From an uncultured Sutterella sp. (GTDB lineage: Bacteria > Pseudomonadota > Gammaproteobacteria > Burkholderiales > Burkholderiaceae_F), in NCBI GenBank assembly GCA_900770335.1, contig CAAGKD010000035.1, positions 1 to 27,051 of the forward strand: a stretch of 27,051 bases of DNA, given 5' to 3'. Positions 23,170-27,051 of this stretch are shown here, one piece after another. The translations under genes were made by a program, and so were the position numbers. The notes under the pieces were generated by a model that saw only the letters and a list, made by a program, of their open reading frames with translations, made no database searches and was not told the DNA's origin. How positions within the stretch are numbered: the stretch's first letter is position 1; each line of letters starts with the position of its first letter.

Positions 23170-24149
23170 TCAAGGATTCATGAGCAGGTCCATCGCCATC
23201 GCCGCCTCGAAACGCGCGCCGGTGAGCAGGCACCGCTCGTCAAAGCGGTAGGCCGGGTGGTGGTTGGTGTGCGGATAGCCTTCCGCGGCGCTGCCGCCGC
23301 CGAGGATCACGTGGACCGAGGGCGCCTCCCTTGCAAGCCAGGCGTAGTCCTCCGAGGCGTTCATGCCGCTGCCGGCAACGGCCTTGCCTTCTGGGAGGAT
23401 CGAGCGCGCGACGCGCAGCGCCCGCTCGACCATCGCCGGGTCCTGCGGGGTTGCGGGGCACCCGCGGAGCCACTCGATCCGCGCAGAGCCGCCGTTCGCC
23501 TCGGCGGCGCCCTTCGCGAGCGCCTCGATCCGGCTGAGGATGCGCTCGCGGTCCGACTCGTGCTTCGTACGGACGTTGACGCCGATCCGCGCGGTCTGAG
23601 CGATGGCGTTGATGACGTCGCCCGCCTGAAAGACCGTGGGCGAGACGACGGCGAAGTCATTGGGGCTCACTGAGCGCGAGACGCTTCATGTGAAGCGCCA
23701 TGACGATCTCCGAGCCGATCGATCACGGGATCGATCCCCGTGTCGGGCATCGAGGCGTGCGCGCCGCAGCCCGTCACCTCGATCCAGGCGCAGTCCGAGG
23801 TCGTCGAGGCCGCCGGCCCCGTCGCGACGCTGATCTCCCCGACGGGGCCGTTCATGACATGCAGGCCCACGATCGCCGAGACGCCCTTCGTGACACCCGC
23901 CCGGACGAGCTCGATCGCGCCGCCCGGGGCCTTCTCCTCGGCGTGCTGGAAGATGAGCTTCACGCTTCCGGGGAGCCGCCTGCGCTCGCTCATGAGGATG
24001 GCCGCCGCCCCGAGGAGCATCGCGATGTGCCCGTCATGCCCGCAGGCGTGCGAGACTCCCGGATTCTCGGACGCAAAGGGCAGGCCCGTAGTCTCCGGAA
24101 CGGGCAGGGCGTCCATGTCCGCGCGGATTGCCACGGTGCGCATCATCGC
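23170..24149 (-). pseudogene. M20-family amidohydrolase, truncated and frameshifted
   Basis: Pieces of an M20D amidohydrolase (hippurate or N-acyl-amino-acid hydrolase type) read along the minus strand in three frames. The first piece (24140 to about 23728) has RTVAIRADMDALPVPE, the metal motif HACGHDGH, the catalytic pair in FQHAEEKAPGG, and GCGAHASMPDTGIDPVI. A short second-frame piece, IGSEIVMALHMKRLALS, follows. The third (23670-23170) has VSPNDFAVVSPTVFQAGDV, NASEDYAWL and the late metal motif HTNHHPAYRFDE. Frame changes fall near 23724-23730 and 23671. About 65-80 N-terminal residues are missing: likeness starts abruptly at RTVAIRAD. Sequencing errors could explain the frame changes but not the lost N-terminus. 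Confidence 0.82.
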
Positions 24150-24150
24150 G

Positions 24151-24384
24151 ACGCGGCTCGTCAACTCCGCTCCGGCCTCGGACTACATGATCCAGACCCG
24201 GCCGACGCTCAAGAAGAACGTCGAGCGCCTCAACGTCATCGAGAAGCCCGTTCCCATGGCCATGGTGGTTCCGAAGGGGAGCGAGGCGCTCCAGCAGCGC
24301 CTCAACAAGGCCTTCGCGGACATCCATGCCGACGGCACGTACGGCAGGATCCACGAGAAGTGGTTCGGCCGCCCGGCCGACTGA
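24151..24384 (+). pseudogene. Amino-acid ABC transporter substrate-binding protein, C-terminal fragment
   Basis: The plus frame here reads RLVNSAPASDYMIQ, then EKPVPMAMVVPKGSEALQQRLNKAF, then HADGTYGRIHEKWFG, and stops at 24384. This is the C-terminal lobe and final helix of a family 3 periplasmic solute-binding protein (polar amino-acid uptake); the DGTY..I..KWFG ending is very characteristic. Upstream of about 24151 the frame no longer resembles such a protein and runs antisense through the M20 gene. So roughly the last 78 residues of a protein of about 260 remain, with no start signal. Transporter permease and ATPase genes are not in the window. Confidence 0.8.
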
Positions 24385-24580
24385 CTTGACCTCACGCTCC
24401 GGTCCTTTCGAAAACTGAAATCCTTCCCTCGAAGGCCTCGCCCGAGGCCGCGCGAGTCCCTTTTCCGGGACGCAGCGGTCCGCGCGGGGCCTTCGCGCGT
24501 CCCGGCGTCGCGGACGATGCAGCCGGTGCGGACAGCGGCGGGAGAAAACGTCGGGGAGCGGCGGGCGGAGAAGTTGCAAG
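24385..24580. other. Spacer with GC hairpins, no gene seen
   Basis: Two hairpins lie after the solute-binding fragment: GGCCTCG-2-CGAGGCC (24434-24449) and GTCCC-6-GGGAC (24456-24471). The first could be the old terminator of the transporter gene, though no clear U-tract follows. The rest, to about 24580, is GC-rich DNA with no supported gene. Confidence 0.35.
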
Positions 24581-24582
24581 AG

Positions 24583-24712
24583 CATACAAATGAGGCTTTT
24601 GTCGCATACATATGTTCCCCCCGGAAAGGGGGGCCTCCCCCGGATCGCCTGCGGCGCAGGAAAAGCGAAATATGTCTGGTCATTTGTTGCCTATACAAAT
24701 GCCATACATATT
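24583..24712. promoter_or_regulatory. Phased repeat array and large inverted repeat upstream of the lyase gene
   Basis: The motif (C/T)ATACA(A/T)AT(G/T) occurs four times in direct orientation, at 24583, 24605, 24692 and 24703. The starts are 22 bases apart in the first pair and 11 in the second, close to two and one helical turns. Related sequence in the opposite sense at 24669-24686 pairs with 24696-24712 to form a 17-18 bp imperfect inverted repeat with a 9-nt loop (one mismatch, one extra base). Two GC hairpins (24617-24633 and 24648-24660) lie between the direct pairs. This is the layout of a regulator-bound promoter region for the lyase and transporter genes. The regulator is unknown. 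Confidence 0.5.
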
Positions 24713-24916
24713 CACAATGTGTTGATTTTAATGGATGCATGAACACCTACCGGGGGCGGTGTTCTTGACGATGGTCAAAACAAAAGGGTGGTTTCGGGAC
24801 GCGGCCGGGGCGAGGGGCAAAAAATCCCTGCCATGCAGACGGATGAACGTTGAAAAACATGAAGAAACGGACATCCGAACAGATGGTTTCATTGAGTTCA
24901 AGAGGAGAAGCGAACC
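24713..24916. other. Leader region of the lyase gene
   Basis: About 200 bases lie between the repeat array and the lyase start. The part nearest the array is AT-rich and probably contains the promoter, but I could not single out a -35/-10 pair. The stretch ends in the AGAGGAGAAG ribosome binding site of the lyase. No gene is supported on either strand. Confidence 0.35.
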
Positions 24917-26269
24917 ATGCCGTCCACCGCCATTGACAGCCAGATCCACGGGTGCATGTTCTCGACCGACGAGATGCGCGAAATCTGGAGCGACAAGTCC
25001 TGGGCCCAGAAGTGGCTCGACACCGAGGCCGCCCTCGCCAAGGCCCAGGGCGAGCTCGGCGTGATCCCCGTCGAGAAGGCCAACCTCATCAACGAGTACG
25101 CCAAGGCCGAGCTCCTCGACATCCCGTCGATCGGCGAGTTCTACAAGAGCTCCATCACGATCGTCCCGCTCCTCAAGGCCTTCAAGAAGGTCCTTCCGGA
25201 CAACGCCGGCGAGTTCGTTCACTGGGGCGCCACGAGCCAGGACATCGTTGACACGGGCATCGTCCTGCTGCAGCGCGACGCCTACAAGGTGATCCTGCGC
25301 GACATGGAGCTTTGCCTGCAGTACTGCCTCGACCTCGCGAAGAAGTACAACCACACCGTGATGGCCGGCCGCACCCACGTCGTGCACGCCATTCCCATCA
25401 CCTTCGGCTACAAGGCCGCCGTCTGGGCCGATGAGCTCGGCCGCGACATCGTTCGCTTGAAGGAGATGGCCCCGCGCGTCTTCGTCGGCGAGATGGCCGG
25501 CGCCGTCGGCACCCTCGCCTCGCAGCCCGAGAAGGGCCTCGAGACCCAGAAGCGCATGATGGAGATCCTCGGCCTCAACGTTCCGACGATCGCCTGGCAC
25601 GTGGCCCGCGACTCGCAGGCCGAGTTCGCGAGCGTCCTCGCCCTGTGCGCCGGCACCCTCGGTCGCATCAACCACGAGATCCTCACGCTGCAGCGCACCG
25701 AGATCCTCGAGCTCGAGGAGCCGTTCTTCATGGGCAAGGTGGGTTCGTCCACGATGCCGCACAAGCGCAATCCGGCCGTCCTCGAGAACGTCCTCGCCCT
25801 CTGCCGCAACGTGCGCAGCATCGCCCCGTCGATCGTCGAGACGATGGTGAGCGAGAACGAGCGCGACTGGGGCTGCTTCCTCTCCGAGTGGGAGGCCATC
25901 CCCCGCGCCTGCCACATGCTCGGCTGCGCCCTTGAGAAGTCGAAGAACATCCTCAAGAACCTCATCGTCTATCCGAAGCACATGGAGCGCAACCTCTTCG
26001 CCCAGAAGGGTCTGATGATGTCCGAGTGCGTGATGATGCACCTCGCCCGCAAGCTCGGCCGCCTCACCGCCCATGAGATCGTCTACAAGTCCTGCATGGA
26101 GGCCTACGAGAAGGAGATCCCGCTCAAGGACGTCCTGATGCGCACCCCGGCCGTCGCCGACGCCTTCACCGAGGACGAGATCGACCACATGCTCAACCCG
26201 CACACCTACATCGGCCTCGCGCCCGAGTTCTGCGACCGCGTGATCGCCAAGTGGGGCAAGGCTGACTAA
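24917..26269 (+). CDS. Fumarase/aspartase-superfamily lyase (PurB/PcaB-like)
   Basis: The 450-residue enzyme belongs to the superfamily that cleaves a C-N or C-O bond and usually releases fumarate. The signature GSSTMPHKRNP is at 276-286, with the flexible-loop serine of catalysis. Other conserved blocks are FVHWGATSQDIVDTG (near 102-116) and AGRTHVVHAIPITFG (near 154-168), whose histidines are typical of the active site. The N-terminal CMFSTDEMREIWSDKSWAQKWLDTEAALAKAQGELGVIP is like adenylosuccinate lyases and carboxymuconate cycloisomerases, so either subfamily name could be assigned automatically. Neighbours argue against simple purine synthesis: a dicarboxylate transporter gene follows 130 bases later and a repeat array precedes it. 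AGAGGAGAAG precedes the ATG. The true substrate is open. Confidence 0.87.
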   Translation: MPSTAIDSQIHGCMFSTDEMREIWSDKSWAQKWLDTEAALAKAQGELGVIPVEKANLINEYAKAELLDIPSIGEFYKSSITIVPLLKAFKKVLPDNAGEFVHWGATSQDIVDTGIVLLQRDAYKVILRDMELCLQYCLDLAKKYNHTVMAGRTHVVHAIPITFGYKAAVWADELGRDIVRLKEMAPRVFVGEMAGAVGTLASQPEKGLETQKRMMEILGLNVPTIAWHVARDSQAEFASVLALCAGTLGRINHEILTLQRTEILELEEPFFMGKVGSSTMPHKRNPAVLENVLALCRNVRSIAPSIVETMVSENERDWGCFLSEWEAIPRACHMLGCALEKSKNILKNLIVYPKHMERNLFAQKGLMMSECVMMHLARKLGRLTAHEIVYKSCMEAYEKEIPLKDVLMRTPAVADAFTEDEIDHMLNPHTYIGLAPEFCDRVIAKWGKAD

Positions 26270-26280
26270 CCCTTCCGGCC

Positions 26281-26333
26281 GGACCTCCGCCCCGGCGGAG
26301 GTCCTCCGGAAAGCCTGACGGCTTCTCTCTCTT
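26281..26333 (+). terminator. Hairpins between the lyase and transporter genes
   Basis: A perfect 11-bp stem (26281-26291 with 26294-26304, 2-nt loop) is extended by TTCCGG/CCGGAA flanks. It is followed by AAGCC-4-GGCTT (26311-26324) leading into CTCTCTCTT. Neither has a classical U-tract, so this may be a partial terminator or a processing site that lowers transporter expression. A third stem-loop, ACTTCGG/CCGAAGT, lies at 26348-26369. Confidence 0.45.
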
Positions 26334-26399
26334 CGGGCCGCGAGCCGACTTCGGTCCGCGACCCGAAGTTGCATTCTCTCCACCAACGAGAAAACCAAA

Positions 26400-27030
26400 A
26401 TGAACACTGGCAAGCTCATCCGCTGGGCGGTGCCGCTCGTGATTCTCGCCGGGCTCTGGCTCTCGCCGGTCCCGCAGGGCCTCACCCCCGCCTCCTGGCA
26501 CATGTTCGCCATCTTCGCCGCCACGATCGCCGGCATCCTTGCCGCTCCGGTCGCCTCCGGCGCCCTCATGTTCATCGCGCTCGCGATCACCTACTTCACC
26601 GGCACGCTGCCGCTCGGCGACGTCCTCAAGGGCTTCTCCTCGGGCACGGTCTGGATGATCTTCTCGGCCTACGTGCTCTCGCTCGGCTTCGTGCAGTCCG
26701 GCCTCGGCCGGCGCATCGCCTACCGCGCGCTCTCCCTTTTCGGCGGCTCCTCGCTCGGCATCGCGTACGCCCTCGGCATCGCCGACCTCATCATGGCTCC
26801 GGCCATGCCCTCCGTGACGGCCCGTTCGGGCGGCATCATCCTGCCTGTGGCCAAGTCGATCAACCAGGTCCTCGGCTCGCAGCCGGGCGAAGCCGGCCGC
26901 AAGATCGGCGACTTCCTGATCATGACGTGCTTCCAGTTCACGCCGATCACGGGCGCGCTCTTTCTCACCGGCATGGCCGCCAACCCCCTGTGCGCGCAGC
27001 TCGCCCATGACGGCCTCGGCGTTGAGCTCA
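26400..27030 (+). CDS. DASS-family (SLC13-like) dicarboxylate transporter, 3' end missing
   Basis: The first 210 residues of a multi-pass membrane protein are present, starting MNTGKLIRWAVPLVILAGLW. The phrase GLTPASWHMFAIFAATIAGIL is typical of the divalent anion:sodium symporter (DASS/CitT) family, as are TVWMIFSAYVLSLGFVQSGLGRRIAY and ADLIMAPAMPSVTARSGGIILPVAKSI, whose Ser-Asn-Thr-like hairpin region binds the carboxylate. Members carry succinate, malate, fumarate, citrate or 2-oxoglutarate. Only weak ribosome-binding sequence (ACGAG) precedes the ATG. The coding sequence is cut by the contig end: the reading frame stays open through the adapter bases after 27030, which are not genomic. 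About half of the protein is missing. Confidence 0.85.
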
Positions 27031-27051
27031 AGATCGGAAGAGCGTCGTGTA
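27031..27051. other. Illumina adapter remnant, not genomic
   Basis: The last 21 bases read AGATCGGAAGAGCGTCGTGT plus A, the start of the TruSeq adapter as seen in read-through. They should be removed from the contig. Confidence 0.95.

Noticed and set aside
1..27051. tRNA, rRNA or CRISPR features
   Set aside because: No cloverleaf-like sequence, rRNA motif or regularly spaced repeat-spacer array was seen on either strand.

Overview
The window is a 27 kb contig fragment from a GC-rich bacterium, most likely a gut-associated betaproteobacterium of the Sutterellaceae/Burkholderiales type. This placement is inferred from the gene families and from the arrangement of the hydrogenase genes; there is no rRNA to confirm it. 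The last 21 bases (27031-27051) match the Illumina TruSeq adapter, so the true genomic sequence ends at about 27030 and the contig was not fully adapter-trimmed.

Positions 1-3000 form an AT-richer accessory end. It holds the C-terminal piece of an ISAs1-like transposase, two copies of the same insertion-sequence left end (about 291-330 and 2042-2081), a secreted P1-family (DmpA-like) peptidase gene between those copies with its own terminator, a truncated IS orfA whose start codon seems to have decayed to ATA, and a broken ISL3-like transposase. A TehA-type (TDT family) membrane transporter follows at 3051-4028 on the minus strand.

Positions 4137-19228 are the core of the window: a complete uptake [NiFe]-hydrogenase locus in two divergent operons. 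The minus-strand operon is hyaA (Tat-exported small subunit), hyaB (large subunit), hyaC (cytochrome b), hyaD (maturation protease) and a HypC-like hupF, closed by a strong terminator. The plus-strand operon is hyaE, hyaF, hupI (rubredoxin), hybE/hupJ, hupK, hypA, hypB, hypF, hypC, hypD and hypE. Together they should make the Fe(CN)2CO group (HypF, E, C, D), insert nickel (HypA, HypB), protect and check the small subunit (HyaE, HyaF, HupI, HybE), trim the large subunit (HyaD) and pass electrons from H2 into the quinone pool (HyaC). The small subunit keeps both extra cysteines of the proximal [4Fe-3S] cluster, which marks an oxygen-tolerant enzyme of the E. coli Hyd-1 type. The roughly 590-bp divergent spacer holds a good sigma70-type candidate for hyaA, a weaker sigma54-like site facing the accessory operon, and several inverted repeats. 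No dedicated regulator (HoxA, HoxJ, HupUV) is present.

Positions 19443-23027 encode Mfd on the minus strand, converging on hypE. Next is an M20 amidohydrolase pseudogene with two frame changes and no N-terminus. It meets head-on the C-terminal fragment of a solute-binding protein at about 24140-24156, which is either a rearrangement scar or an assembly chimera. The final segment carries a repeat-rich regulatory region (24583-24712), a fumarase/aspartase-superfamily lyase and the start of a DASS-family dicarboxylate transporter that runs off the contig. The last two probably form a substrate-uptake and cleavage unit.
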